Below the pieces are notes generated by a model that saw only the letters and a list, made by a program, of their open reading frames with translations, was not told where the DNA came from and made no database searches. Made by a program: the position numbers and the translations under genes. This document shows, in pieces, positions 43,152 to 52,437 of a stretch of 64,000 nucleotides of DNA (the stretch's first letter is position 1; each line of letters begins with the position of its first letter). The stretch comes from Myxococcales bacterium (GTDB taxonomy: Bacteria > Myxococcota_A > Polyangia > Nannocystales > Nannocystaceae): contig JACKDV010000002.1 in assembly GCA_020633315.1 (NCBI GenBank), positions 671,896 to 735,895 of the forward strand, in the 5' to 3' direction.

Positions 43152-43826
43152 ATGGCCCCCACGCCCCCGTCGCCCTCCCGCTCCTCGTGGCTCGGCCGCT
43201 GGCGTCGGCTGTGGGCCGCTCGCCGCGACCCCGCGCGGATCGGCGACGCGTCGGTGCTCCAGAGCGCGTTGATGGGGGTGAGGATGAGCGCGGTCGCCCG
43301 GGCCTCGGTCGATCGGCTGCTCCGAGACCGCGGCCCCGCCGTGCTGCGCTTGGCGCTCGACGACGAGGCCCTCCTGCGGCTCCCCCCCGGGACCTTCGGA
43401 CGAGCGCTGGTCGACTTCTGCCACGCCAACGCCATCATGCGCGCGACCGTCAGCGACGAGATCGACGACGCAGAGCTCGCCGAGGTCTCCGCCACCGTGC
43501 GCTACATCGTCATCCACGACATGCTGCACGTGCTGCTCGACTGTGACACCTCGATCCCCGAGGAGCTGAGGATCACCGCGTTCATCCTCGAGCAGCGCTA
43601 CTTCGGTGCGAGCTGGCTGTGGCTCGGCGTGCTGCGGCTGCTCGGGCCGCTGGTGCGCCCGCTCCAGGCGCGGCGCATCGTCGCGAACATCCGCCACGGA
43701 CGCAGCCTGGCCCGGCGCTCGCGGATGCTGCTGGGCGAGCCGCTCGAGGATTTCCTCGCCGAGGACCTCGGGGCGCTGCGCGGACGCCTGGGGCTCGGAA
43801 CTCCGCCCATCGCGACCCCGACCTGA
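43152..43826 (+). CDS. COQ4-like protein
   Basis: A 224-residue, mostly helical, soluble protein. It carries the exact COQ4 metal-site signature HDxxHx11E: His122, Asp123, His126 and Glu138. The surrounding order (V-R-Y-I-V-I-H-D-M-L-H-V-L) agrees with the family. In eukaryotes and some bacteria COQ4 acts in ubiquinone synthesis by supporting ring modification. Myxobacteria are generally menaquinone users, so a different isoprenoid or lipid substrate is conceivable. It ends nine bases from the convergent regulatory-repeat gene. Confidence 0.72.
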   Translation: MAPTPPSPSRSSWLGRWRRLWAARRDPARIGDASVLQSALMGVRMSAVARASVDRLLRDRGPAVLRLALDDEALLRLPPGTFGRALVDFCHANAIMRATVSDEIDDAELAEVSATVRYIVIHDMLHVLLDCDTSIPEELRITAFILEQRYFGASWLWLGVLRLLGPLVRPLQARRIVANIRHGRSLARRSRMLLGEPLEDFLAEDLGALRGRLGLGTPPIATPT

Positions 43827-43835
43827 GCCGCGGCC

Positions 43836-46800
43836 TCACGGACCTCCCTCGCCGCCCTCCTTCTTCGCCTCCTTGGGCTCGGCCTCGATCGTCACCGAGC
43901 GCCCGCTGCCCTCGCGCTCGAGGTCCAGCGAGATCTGCTCGCCCACCTTCACCTGTCCCTCGATGCGGACCTCGGCCGCGTGGGGCGACAGCATCGCGAC
44001 GGGCTGGCCATCCACGGCGACGACCTCGTCGCCCGGCTGCACCCCCTCCTCGTCGGCGGGACCTCCGATCTCCACGTAGGACACCCACAGCCGCGGGGTC
44101 GCATCGGGGTCGGCCTCCTCCCCGTCGTCCTCGAGCTTGGTCCCCGGCGGCCGCGGTCGCTTGGCCCGGGTGGTCACGGTCACCCCCAGGCCATACGTGC
44201 CGCGCTCGGCCGGATCGACCCGCTCCGTGAGCACGCCGTTGATCGTGCCCAGGTCGAGGGTCTGCCCCGCGTCGATCTCGTAGCCCTTGGCCGCCACCGT
44301 GCCCCCACCGCCGGACAGCGCGGCCGCGGTGTCGAGGAACACCACCAGCCCCTTGCCCGGCGCCACCTTCTTGGCCTCGAAGCGTCCGTCGCCGCCCGTC
44401 TTGGTGCCACCGCCCATCAGCATCGCCATGGCCTGCGAGGGATCGACGTCGCCGGTGTCGGGCTGCACCAGCGCCATCATCCCCGCGATCGGCTCGCCGG
44501 TGGCCACGTCGACGAGCTTGCCCTCGATGGTGCCATAGTCCTCCAGCGCGAGCGCGAGATCGGTGAGCTGCTCGGCCTCCACCGTCACCTCCTCCTTGCG
44601 CGCGACGCCCAGCTCGGCGGTGATCGCCACGCGGTACTCGCCCGGATCGATGCGCTCGATCGAGAAGCGGCCGTCCTTGGCGAACACGCTCTTGCTGCGC
44701 CGGCTGGGCCCCTCGAGCTTCACCGTGTACTGCTCCACCGGCTTGCCCTCGGCGGTGACCACCCCGGTGATGCCGGCCACGGCCTCCAGCGCGATCACCA
44801 GCCCCTCCTCATCGGGGCGCAGATCCTCGAGCCGACCCCGCGCCCCGCCCTTGTCGCCCTCGGCCACGATGGTGTAGCGCTGGCCGGGCCGCAGCCCGGT
44901 GACGGTGAAGCGGCCCAGCTCGTCGGTGAGCACGGGCTTCTCGGCGAAGAAGCCGGGGAGCTCGAAGTCGTCGCCCTCGTCGTCGGGCGGGAGCACGCCC
45001 CGCCTGCGCTCGCGCTCGCCGGGCTTGGGGACCTTGGGCCCCGTCATCATCGCGCCGAGCTGCTCGCCGGTGATCTGGAGGCTCGCGGTGACCCAGGCGT
45101 CGGCGACCGGGCCCCCGCTGGCGTCCACCACCGTCCCCGCCAGCACCCCCGAGCGCGCCTGCACCCGCAGCTCGAGGCCGCTGCGGTCCACGCCCTCGAC
45201 CACCTCCACCACGAGCGGGCTCGGCTCGGTCGCCTCGCCGTCGTCGGCCCAGGGGATCGCGCGCGCCTTCTGGTCGCGGACGATCACGCTGTAGCGACCG
45301 GCCTCGAGCCCCCGCGCGACGTAGCTGCCGTCGTCGCCCGTGGGCACGCCACCGTCGCCGAAGGGGCCGCGCATCATCTTGCCCAGGTCCATGGACTGGC
45401 CGTCGACCGCCTGGAAGCGCACGGTCAGGCCTGGCTGCGGGGCGCCGGTGGCATCGACCACCACCCCCGACACGCTGGCCCGCGACTCGAGGGGCAGCAC
45501 CAGCCCCTCGAGATCGGAGCCCGCGACCTCCACCTCGAGCTCGGCGTGGCTGCCGTCGGGCGCATCGGCGATCAGCGTGTACTTGCCGTCGGCCACCGGG
45601 CCCAGATCGAACGCGCCGGTGGCATCGGCCGTGGTCCGGGCGAAGGCCACCGAGACCGCATCGAGGATCTTGCCCAGGCTCATCTCGCCCATGTCGATGC
45701 TCAGGCTCACCTTGGCCAGCGCCGCCGGCTCCACCCGACCGCGGATCCGGTGGCCCACGTCCATCTTCACCAGCACGTCGGTCACGTCGGCGTCGCGGAG
45801 CACCACCGCCGCGCCCGAGATGTTGGGCAGCATCTCCTCGCCCAGCGCCCCCACCGTGTAGTTGCCGGGGGGCATGCCCAGGATCTCGAAGTAGCCGTCG
45901 GCGTCGGTGGGCGCCACGGCCACGGTGAGGCTGGGGGGGCTGAGCGAGTAGGCCCCCACCATCACGCCCTCCACCGCGCCCTCGAGATCGTCCTTGGGCA
46001 CCACGAAGCCCGAGACGGTGAAGGCCTCGTCGAGCTCGAGCTCGATGCCGGTCACCGTCTCGCCGATCCCCACCGGCACCGCGACGGCCTCCCGCGAGCC
46101 GAAGCCCGTGGCCCGGGCCTCGACCTGGGCCACGCCGGGCTGCACCCCCTGCAGGTGGAAGCGCCCCTTGGCGTCGGTGCGCACCATCCGGCCGTCCGCG
46201 GAGATGTTGATGCGGAACGCCCCGGTGTTGCCGTTGCGCCCGTCCATGAAGGTCACGATCGCATCGCCGATGGGCTTGCCCGAGCCCCGCGCCACCACCA
46301 CGCCCTCGATCGACGCCCCGGGCACGAGCTCGAGGTCCTCCGTGCGCGGGCCGTCCATGATCTGCGTGATCCGTACGGCGCCCACGTAGTCGGGGTGGAA
46401 GGTGTTGAGCACGTAGGAGCCGTTGGGCAGGTACAGCTCGTAGTGGCCCTCCTCGTCGGTGAGCGTCGCCGGGGGAGCGAAGCGAACCCCGAAGAGGTTG
46501 CCCGATTCCATGTCGTTGACCGAGACCAGCACCTCCTCGATGGGGCCGCCTCCGATGTCGCTGACGGTGCCGCTGAGGCGGTGCCCGCCCGCGGCCAGGG
46601 TGAGGGTGACGCGCTGGTCCTGGCGACCGCCGAGGATGTGCACGTCGTTGCGCTGCCCGGGCAGGTAGCCGGCCGCGGTCGCCGAGATCACGTAGCGCCC
46701 GGGCGGCACGCTCTCCAGCGAGAACTCGCCCGCGTCGTCGGTGACCGCGTGCAGCGGGGCGGGCGGCTGCCCCGGCTGGGCCGAGCCTCCCTGCGTGATG

Positions 46801-47078
46801 GCCTTGCGGGTGAGCAGCACCACCGCGCCGGGCACCCCCTTGCCGTCGGACTCGCGAGCGACCAGGCCCGTCACCACCCGCGGGGCCAGCCGCTCGATGC
46901 CCAGCTCGTCACGGGCGGCCCGCTTGCGCTCGATCAGCTCTCGGCGCTGCTCCGCGGCATCGGGGCCCTCGGGCTCCCCCTCGGTCTCGGGGGTCTGCTC
47001 GCCCCGCAGCAACAGGAACAGGGCCAGCGCGACGAGGGCCACCAGGCCCCCGCCGATCGCGAGGTTTCGCTTCGACAT
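43836..47078 (-). CDS. carboxypeptidase-regulatory/Cna-B repeat protein with C-terminal PDZ
   Basis: A 1080-residue protein. An N-terminal membrane anchor (residues 7-25) is followed by a charged helical stretch. The bulk is a chain of about eight to ten beta domains of the carboxypeptidase-regulatory type, with the recurring G-x-F-x-(L/I)-x-x-(L/V)-x-P-G-x-Y motif (for example GEFSLESVPPGRYV). At about 985-1065 lies a PDZ domain (GGPADEEGVQPGDEVVAVDG). Such chains act as rod-like spacers in surface proteins; the PDZ end may bind a peptide or a partner. Start: GAGGA lies eight bases before the ATG. Confidence 0.85.
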   Translation of the reverse strand: MSKRNLAIGGGLVALVALALFLLLRGEQTPETEGEPEGPDAAEQRRELIERKRAARDELGIERLAPRVVTGLVARESDGKGVPGAVVLLTRKAITQGGSAQPGQPPAPLHAVTDDAGEFSLESVPPGRYVISATAAGYLPGQRNDVHILGGRQDQRVTLTLAAGGHRLSGTVSDIGGGPIEEVLVSVNDMESGNLFGVRFAPPATLTDEEGHYELYLPNGSYVLNTFHPDYVGAVRITQIMDGPRTEDLELVPGASIEGVVVARGSGKPIGDAIVTFMDGRNGNTGAFRINISADGRMVRTDAKGRFHLQGVQPGVAQVEARATGFGSREAVAVPVGIGETVTGIELELDEAFTVSGFVVPKDDLEGAVEGVMVGAYSLSPPSLTVAVAPTDADGYFEILGMPPGNYTVGALGEEMLPNISGAAVVLRDADVTDVLVKMDVGHRIRGRVEPAALAKVSLSIDMGEMSLGKILDAVSVAFARTTADATGAFDLGPVADGKYTLIADAPDGSHAELEVEVAGSDLEGLVLPLESRASVSGVVVDATGAPQPGLTVRFQAVDGQSMDLGKMMRGPFGDGGVPTGDDGSYVARGLEAGRYSVIVRDQKARAIPWADDGEATEPSPLVVEVVEGVDRSGLELRVQARSGVLAGTVVDASGGPVADAWVTASLQITGEQLGAMMTGPKVPKPGERERRRGVLPPDDEGDDFELPGFFAEKPVLTDELGRFTVTGLRPGQRYTIVAEGDKGGARGRLEDLRPDEEGLVIALEAVAGITGVVTAEGKPVEQYTVKLEGPSRRSKSVFAKDGRFSIERIDPGEYRVAITAELGVARKEEVTVEAEQLTDLALALEDYGTIEGKLVDVATGEPIAGMMALVQPDTGDVDPSQAMAMLMGGGTKTGGDGRFEAKKVAPGKGLVVFLDTAAALSGGGGTVAAKGYEIDAGQTLDLGTINGVLTERVDPAERGTYGLGVTVTTRAKRPRPPGTKLEDDGEEADPDATPRLWVSYVEIGGPADEEGVQPGDEVVAVDGQPVAMLSPHAAEVRIEGQVKVGEQISLDLEREGSGRSVTIEAEPKEAKKEGGEGGP

Positions 47079-47201
47079 GGCAATCCTCGGGCACCGACGA
47101 TAGCCGACCCCGCTCGATGGGGCGAGCGGGGCGCAGCGGCGCGTGGCGAGGCATACCCTGGCCCCGCCGTTCCATTCCCGGCGATTCCTGGCTCCCGGCG
47201 A

Positions 47202-48533
47202 TCAGCCCGAGGGCGTGCCCGCCGAGCTCAGGGCGAAGCCCGTCATGTCGCTGTACGTGTAGGCCTGGTAGAGCCCCGAGAAGGTGTCGATCGTCTGGGT
47301 GACCGGATCGACGCGGTAGGCGTTGCTGCTGGTGAAGCCCACTGCCCACACGTTGCCGAAGAAGTCGATGCTGATGCCGTGGGTGTACTCGGGCAGCTGG
47401 ATCGTCTGGACCACGGTCAGGGTCTCGGTGTCGATGCCGACCAGCATCGAGTCCATCTGCCGGGCGTGCCACAGCGTGCCCGCGCCGTCGGTCATGCAGC
47501 CGCCCCACGCGTTGCCGCCGGGGCTGGGCAAGGTCTGCCAGGTCTGCGCGATGGGATCGAAGCGCGACGCCCCGCCGCCGGCGCAGAACCACGGCCGCCC
47601 CACCGAGTCGACCGCGATGCCGTAGCTGGCCACCCCGGGCCCGCTCCACACCTGATAGGTGAAGGTGTTGCGATCGACCCGCACCAGGCGCGGGCCGCCG
47701 GTCTCGATGCCCCAGAAGTGACCGTCGCCGTCCACCGCTCCGCCGTACAGGCCGATGGAGCTCTGGATCTCGGGGATGTTCACCGTCTGCTCGACCACGC
47801 CGGTCTCGCCGTCGAGCAGCAGCACCTGCGCGGTGCCCCCTCCGTTGGCCCCGGCCGTCCACAGCTTCTCGTCGTCGTAGCTGCAGGTGGAGGGGTTCCA
47901 CACGCCCTGGGCCCACGCCGAGGGGCGATTGGAGCTGTAGACCAGCGGCGTGTACCAGGCCACGCACTCCTCCTCGCCCCACGGGAGGTAGGTGGCGTCG
48001 GTCGAGGTCTGCAGGCCGGGCAGGCCGTTGCTCTCGCCGCAGTTGTCGGTGTTGCCGTAGATCTTGGTGACGCCGCCCAGGCGGTTGGCCACCGCCACGT
48101 CGCCCGACAGCGACACCGAGGTGCGCGAGGGGCTGCCCGCGGAGTCGGGGCGCACGATGTAGCGCCCCTCCTCGATCATGGTCTGGGTGTTGATCTTCGA
48201 GACGGTGCCCTGGGGGCTGTTGGCGATCCAGATGTGCGAGAGCGTGCCCTCGCCTCCGCCCATGCCCCCGCCGCAGGCCGGCGCGCCGTCGGGCGGGCCC
48301 ACGTCGAACGAGGGCAGGCCGCCGCTGGCGTTGCCGTCCTCCATCGTGCCATCACCGGTGCCGTCGCCGTTCGCCGTGCCCTGGCCGTCCTCCGCGGTGC
48401 CGTCCTGGGCGTTGGTGTTGCCGGTGGTGAGCGTCACCAGTCCCTGATCACCACCACCGCCGTCCTCACGACTGGAGTCGTCACCGCAAGCCACGGTCAG
48501 CGCCATCGAGGCCACGATTGCTAGGCGTCGCAT
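47202..48533 (-). CDS. lipoprotein with NHL/Vgb-like beta-propeller
   Basis: A 443-residue predicted lipoprotein (ALTVA-C, residue 16). A Gly/Asp/Thr-rich spacer is followed by a propeller from about residue 95, with repeated blades such as G-x-x-W-x-x-x-x-x-x-x-R-x-D and H-G-I-S-I-D-F-F-G-N-V-W-A-V-G. It resembles virginiamycin B lyase/streptogramin-type propellers in fold but is not clearly an enzyme. GGGAGGG lies just upstream of ATG 48533. It is separated from the regulatory-repeat gene by 123 bp, on the same strand. Confidence 0.8.
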   Translation of the reverse strand: MRRLAIVASMALTVACGDDSSREDGGGGDQGLVTLTTGNTNAQDGTAEDGQGTANGDGTGDGTMEDGNASGGLPSFDVGPPDGAPACGGGMGGGEGTLSHIWIANSPQGTVSKINTQTMIEEGRYIVRPDSAGSPSRTSVSLSGDVAVANRLGGVTKIYGNTDNCGESNGLPGLQTSTDATYLPWGEEECVAWYTPLVYSSNRPSAWAQGVWNPSTCSYDDEKLWTAGANGGGTAQVLLLDGETGVVEQTVNIPEIQSSIGLYGGAVDGDGHFWGIETGGPRLVRVDRNTFTYQVWSGPGVASYGIAVDSVGRPWFCAGGGASRFDPIAQTWQTLPSPGGNAWGGCMTDGAGTLWHARQMDSMLVGIDTETLTVVQTIQLPEYTHGISIDFFGNVWAVGFTSSNAYRVDPVTQTIDTFSGLYQAYTYSDMTGFALSSAGTPSG

Positions 48534-48754
48534 CCAAGTCCCTCCCAGGGTCGTCCCGCCTCCATGGTGCCGGCCGGGCCCGCGATTGTCGAGGGACGGC
48601 AGGGGCGGATGTGCGCATCCCTGCTCCCACCGAGCGTGGCGCGGTCGGGACGCCCTCGCCCGCGTGCCTCGTCGAGTACGGCCGTGGAGCAGGGAAGGGC
48701 AGGTCCCGAGGCAGGGGCGTGCACGCGCCCGGGGGAACGGGTAAACGAGCCGCG

Positions 48755-49372
48755 ATGTCGCTCACCCTCTACTTCGCCCCCCGCTCCAGCGCCTCCCCCA
48801 TCATCTGGGCCCTCGCCGAGCTCGACCTGCCGCACGAGGCGATCCAGCTCGATCTCCAGGCCGGCGATCAGAAGAAGCCCGAGGTTCTCCAGCACAACCC
48901 CAACGGCCAGGTGCCCACGCTGGTGGACCAGGGCCAGGGCATGTTCGAGTCCTCGGCCATCATCGTCTACCTCGGCGAGCGCTACGGCCACGAGAAGGGC
49001 CTGTGGCCCAAGCCCGGCTCGCCCGAGCACATGGTCGCGCTGTCGTGGAACGCATGGTTCGCCGTCTCGCTGGGCGCGTCGATGCGGCTGGTGATGCTCA
49101 ACACCCAGGACTGGCTCCCGCCCGAGCTCCGCAACGAGGGGCAGGCCGCCCATGGCCTCGAGCGGCTCGGCGCGCAGCTGGGGCTCCTCGACGCCCGCCT
49201 GGGCGAGCAGCCCTACGTGGTCGGCGAGTCCTTCTCGCTGGTCGACGCCTACGGGGCGGCCGCCGTCGGCTGGGCGACCCAGGTGATCGGCGTCGACCTG
49301 AAGACCATCCCCAACGTCGCGGCGTGGCTGGGTCGCTGCATGGGGCGCGAGGCCGCCAAGGCGATGCAGTAG
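48755..49372 (+). CDS. glutathione S-transferase family protein
   Basis: A 205-residue protein with an N-terminal thioredoxin-like GST domain (S-L-T-L-Y-F-A-P-R-S-S-A-S-P, with N-P-N-G-Q-V-P-T-L and E-S-S-A-I-I-V-Y-L) and a helical C-terminal domain ending in the conserved D-A-Y motif block. The Ser residues near 11-14 could serve as the catalytic residue, as in the beta or theta classes. The cis-Pro (V-P) and E-S motif for glutathione binding are present. The frame is open 240 bases upstream, but ATG 48755 gives the normal length. Confidence 0.9.
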   Translation: MSLTLYFAPRSSASPIIWALAELDLPHEAIQLDLQAGDQKKPEVLQHNPNGQVPTLVDQGQGMFESSAIIVYLGERYGHEKGLWPKPGSPEHMVALSWNAWFAVSLGASMRLVMLNTQDWLPPELRNEGQAAHGLERLGAQLGLLDARLGEQPYVVGESFSLVDAYGAAAVGWATQVIGVDLKTIPNVAAWLGRCMGREAAKAMQ

Positions 49373-49403
49373 CCGGGTCGCCCGCTCCGCCCCGTGGGCC
49401 TGC

Positions 49404-49409
49404 TACGCT
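49404..49409 (+). promoter_or_regulatory. -10-like hexamer TACGCT
   Basis: TACGCT lies eight bases upstream of ATG 49418. Confidence 0.35.
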
Positions 49410-49417
49410 CCGTCGCG

Positions 49418-50995
49418 ATGCTCCGCGGGCCCACCATCGCCATCGTGCTGGGCATCAGCGCGGTGGCGAGCGTGGTGCTGGTGAGCGCGAGGGGCTCGGA
49501 CGAGCCGGCCGCCTCGGCCGAGCCCGGCGCCTCCGATCCCTCCGCGGTGCCCCAGCCCTTGCCGCCGGGCCCCTCCGGGTCCGCGATCGACCAGCCGGGT
49601 CCTCCCGCCGAGGCGCTCCCGCCCCCGCCGGCGGTGGAGCTCCCGGCCTTCGACCCCCGCGTGGCGCCCAGGTGGATCGCAGCCGCCAGCGGGGCCGTGC
49701 CCGAGCTCAACCAGGTCTCGCTCGAGCAAGACCTCGCGCTCGCGGCCGAGGTGCTCGGCCCCGGCGGGCGGGTGCTGTTCGGCGCGGGCCCGGACACCGC
49801 CACCGTGCAGGTGCTGGCCACCGAGCGCGAGGTGGACCCGGTCCTGGTGGCGCTCGGCGATCTCTTCGATCCCCGGGGCGGCCGCGACCTGCGGTACCGC
49901 GCCACCTCGCTGCGCACCGCCGAGCCGGCCACCGCCGAGGGCCTGCTCGCGGCGCTCGACCACGCGCTGGCGGGCGGGCCCGATCCGCTGCTGCTGTACC
50001 TGGGCGGCCACGGCAACATCGGCGACGAGCCGCGGCACAACACGATCTCGCTGTGGGAGCAGAGCGCCGTCGACGTGGTCGACCTCGCCGATCGCCTCGA
50101 CCGCAGCCCGCGACCGGTCCGCCTGGTGGTGACCACCTGCTTCTCCGGGGGCTTCGCCGAGCTGGTGTTCCGCGGGGCCGATCCCACGCAGGGGGCCTCG
50201 CCCACCGAGCGCTGCGGGCTGTTCGCGGCGCCCTGGGATCTCGAGGCCACCGGCTGCGATCCCAACCCCGATCGCGCGGCGCAGGAAGGCTACGGCCTGC
50301 ACCTGCTCGAGGCGCTGCGCGGTCGCGATCGCGACGGCAAGCCGCTGCCCCTCGAGGCACTCGACCTCGACGGCGATCGCCACCTGAGCCTGCTCGAGGC
50401 GCACAGCCGGGTGCGCATCGCCTCGCCCTCGGCCGACGTGCCCACCACCACCAGCGAGCGCTGGCTCCGTCACGCCGCGCCCGCCGAGGGCGTGGGCGTG
50501 GAGGTCTCGCTGCCCGAGGAAGAGGCCGTGGTCGCAGCGCTGGCCGCCCAGCTCCACCTGCGGGGTCGCGAGGCCCAGGCCCACCTCGAGCTGCAGCGGC
50601 TCGGCGACGACATCGAGGCAGTGATGCGCAGGCTCGAGGATGCCCAGGCCGCCGAGGACGGGAGCTACCGCCGGGCCGCGGCCGAGCTGCTGGCGCGCTG
50701 GCCCGTGCTCGACGATCCCTGGCACCCCGATCACGCCCGCCTCGTTCGCGAGCAGCGAGGGGCGATCGTCGAGCAGCTCGAGCGCTCGTCGAGCTACGCC
50801 GAGTACCTCGAGGCGCGACGCGAGGTGGATCGCCTCGGGCTGCGCCTGTGGGAGCTGCGACGGCAGTCCGCGCCCTACGAGCGCCTGAGCCGAGCCCTCG
50901 ACAACCAGGCCCTGGCGGGGAGGCTGCGCGCCAAGGGAGGCGAGGACTGGGCGACCTACGAACGGATCCTCGCGTGCGAGCGCGGGCGGATCTGA
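49418..50995 (+). CDS. membrane-anchored clan CD (caspase-like) cysteine peptidase
   Basis: A 525-residue protein with an N-terminal hydrophobic anchor (5-23) and a Pro/Ala-rich linker (30-75). The region 95-290 has the clan CD layout: a strand ending in G-G-H198-G, then L-V-V-T-T-C241-F-S-G-G, giving the His/Cys dyad of caspases, legumain/C13 and related peptidases. The C-terminal 180 residues form a long charged helical region. Secretion direction is inferred: the anchor looks like a signal anchor, so the peptidase faces the periplasm. No substrate is obvious. ATG 49418 is preferred to the GTG at 49394. Confidence 0.72.
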   Translation: MLRGPTIAIVLGISAVASVVLVSARGSDEPAASAEPGASDPSAVPQPLPPGPSGSAIDQPGPPAEALPPPPAVELPAFDPRVAPRWIAAASGAVPELNQVSLEQDLALAAEVLGPGGRVLFGAGPDTATVQVLATEREVDPVLVALGDLFDPRGGRDLRYRATSLRTAEPATAEGLLAALDHALAGGPDPLLLYLGGHGNIGDEPRHNTISLWEQSAVDVVDLADRLDRSPRPVRLVVTTCFSGGFAELVFRGADPTQGASPTERCGLFAAPWDLEATGCDPNPDRAAQEGYGLHLLEALRGRDRDGKPLPLEALDLDGDRHLSLLEAHSRVRIASPSADVPTTTSERWLRHAAPAEGVGVEVSLPEEEAVVAALAAQLHLRGREAQAHLELQRLGDDIEAVMRRLEDAQAAEDGSYRRAAAELLARWPVLDDPWHPDHARLVREQRGAIVEQLERSSSYAEYLEARREVDRLGLRLWELRRQSAPYERLSRALDNQALAGRLRAKGGEDWATYERILACERGRI

Positions 50996-51067
50996 TCGAG
51001 GCGCGCCCATGCGTCCTTCGACGTCCCGGGACGGCCATGGCCAGCGCGAGCACGGGTAGAGCCCCCA

Positions 51068-51091
51068 CGAGGCCGTCGCGAGGCGGCCTCG
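51068..51091 (+). terminator. hairpin after the clan CD peptidase gene
   Basis: CGAGGCCG and CGGCCTCG form a perfect 8-bp stem with an 8-nt loop, 72 bases after the stop codon. Confidence 0.5.
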
Positions 51092-51147
51092 CGGCCTTCG
51101 GGCGGGCGGTGCTCCGGCCGGGCTTGCGTGGTCACCCGCCCGCCCGC

Positions 51148-51153
51148 TAGCGT
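51148..51153 (+). promoter_or_regulatory. -10-like hexamer TAGCGT
   Basis: TAGCGT lies nine bases upstream of ATG 51163, after a hairpin that ends the preceding unit. Confidence 0.35.
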
Positions 51154-51162
51154 CGTGTCCAC

Positions 51163-52344
51163 ATGCGACGCAGGGGCAGGGCGTGGGGGCTGGTCACGAT
51201 GATCGTCGCGGTGACCGGCTGCACCGAGAAGGTGCCCTTCACCCCGCTGCAGACCACGCCCCGCGATCCCGGCCTACGGTCTCGCGATCTGCAGATCGAG
51301 GCGCAGCTCGGCCTGGCCTGCGGGGCGATCGCCCGCGCCCACGAGGTGGCCGAGGTGAGGCCCGGCCAGCTCGATGCCTTCCTCAACGGCCCCGCCCCCG
51401 CCGACGAGTCGTCGCGCCAGCGCAAGCGTAGGGGCAAGCGGGTCACCGAGGCTCGCAACGAGCTCGGCGCGGCCGAGCAGATGTGGTCGTACGCGATCGA
51501 CATGGGCGCCTGCGTGGAGGACCTGTGCTGCGTGCACGACGGCGACGGCGAGCGGGTCACCCTGTGCAGCCAGCAGGCCGAGGACCCGAGCCGGGCCTTC
51601 GTGGAGCGCTTCTGGATCCCGCTGCCCAACGGGCTGTGCCTGCAGGCCACCGGCGACGCCGTCACCCAGCAGCAGTGCGAGGACCTGCCCTCCCAGCGCT
51701 GGTTCGTGACCGAGGTGGAGGGCGGCAAGGTCACGCTGCGCAACGCCGCGGATCGCCGCTGCCTCACCGTCTCCGATCCCGAGGCCGGCACGGTGATCAT
51801 GGCCGAGTGCGACCCCCAGCCCGAGCAGCGCTTCTCGCCCAAGCGAGCCGGCGACGGCCAGCAGGAGCTGCGCCACGAGTACCCGCGCTGCGAGCCCGGC
51901 AAGGCCAAGGACGGCAAGCCGCCCTGCCCCGTGGGCGATCCCGGGGCCAAGGACTGCGTGCCCGCCGAGTGCAACGACGAGCTCGGCTGTCTCGAGGCCG
52001 AGTGGGGCGACGAGCCCGGGGCGGGCGTGCGGCTGGCCGAGTGCCAGGGCGGCGCCAACCAGGGGTTCACCTTCGCGCGCACGCGCCTGCTGCAGACCCG
52101 GCGGATCGGACCCGAGGACAGCGGCTGTGCCCCGGGTGCCACCCTGCGCCCGCTGGACCTCTGCCCCCGCGTGGCCCCGGACGACCAGACCGAGTACCGC
52201 TTCCTGCCCCTGTCGAGCGCGGCGCGAGGCGAGCTGCGCTGGGTGTGCGACGGGGGCGAGGGCGCGGCCCAGTGCCCCGAGAAGACCCGCTACGTGGAGC
52301 TGCGCCGCGAGGCGTCGGTCACCGTGATGCGCTGCTACGAGTAG
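51163..52344 (+). CDS. lipoprotein with ricin-like (beta-trefoil) domains
   Basis: A 393-residue predicted lipoprotein (VAVTG-C, residue 20). Residues 145-230 form a ricin-type beta-trefoil: N-G-L-C-L-Q-A-T-G-D, S-Q-R-W (the Q-x-W motif) and R-R-C-L-T-V. Another trefoil-like part follows with L-A-E-C-Q-G-G-A-N-Q-G-F-T-F. Such domains bind sugars. About twenty cysteines suggest disulfides. The N-terminal third is helical and was not recognised. Confidence 0.78.
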   Translation: MRRRGRAWGLVTMIVAVTGCTEKVPFTPLQTTPRDPGLRSRDLQIEAQLGLACGAIARAHEVAEVRPGQLDAFLNGPAPADESSRQRKRRGKRVTEARNELGAAEQMWSYAIDMGACVEDLCCVHDGDGERVTLCSQQAEDPSRAFVERFWIPLPNGLCLQATGDAVTQQQCEDLPSQRWFVTEVEGGKVTLRNAADRRCLTVSDPEAGTVIMAECDPQPEQRFSPKRAGDGQQELRHEYPRCEPGKAKDGKPPCPVGDPGAKDCVPAECNDELGCLEAEWGDEPGAGVRLAECQGGANQGFTFARTRLLQTRRIGPEDSGCAPGATLRPLDLCPRVAPDDQTEYRFLPLSSAARGELRWVCDGGEGAAQCPEKTRYVELRREASVTVMRCYE

Positions 52345-52368
52345 CGTCCGTCGGGCTCGACCTCGCGA

Positions 52369-52384
52369 GGGCGCGCGAGCGCCC
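52369..52384 (+). terminator. short hairpin after the ricin-like lipoprotein gene
   Basis: GGGCGC and GCGCCC form a 6-bp stem capped by a GCGA (GNRA-type) tetraloop, 24 bases after the stop codon. Confidence 0.5.
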
Positions 52385-52437
52385 GTCGGGCACGCGCCTC
52401 GTCGACAGCGACGAGCGAGCGTGATAGCGGACTGGAC

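Noticed and set aside
43980..48524. 1514-codon open frame on the plus strand
   Set aside because: Antisense to the regulatory-repeat and propeller genes, which have clear domains and signal peptides. The translation is rich in His, Gly, Arg and Val without structure, as expected for a GC-rich shadow.
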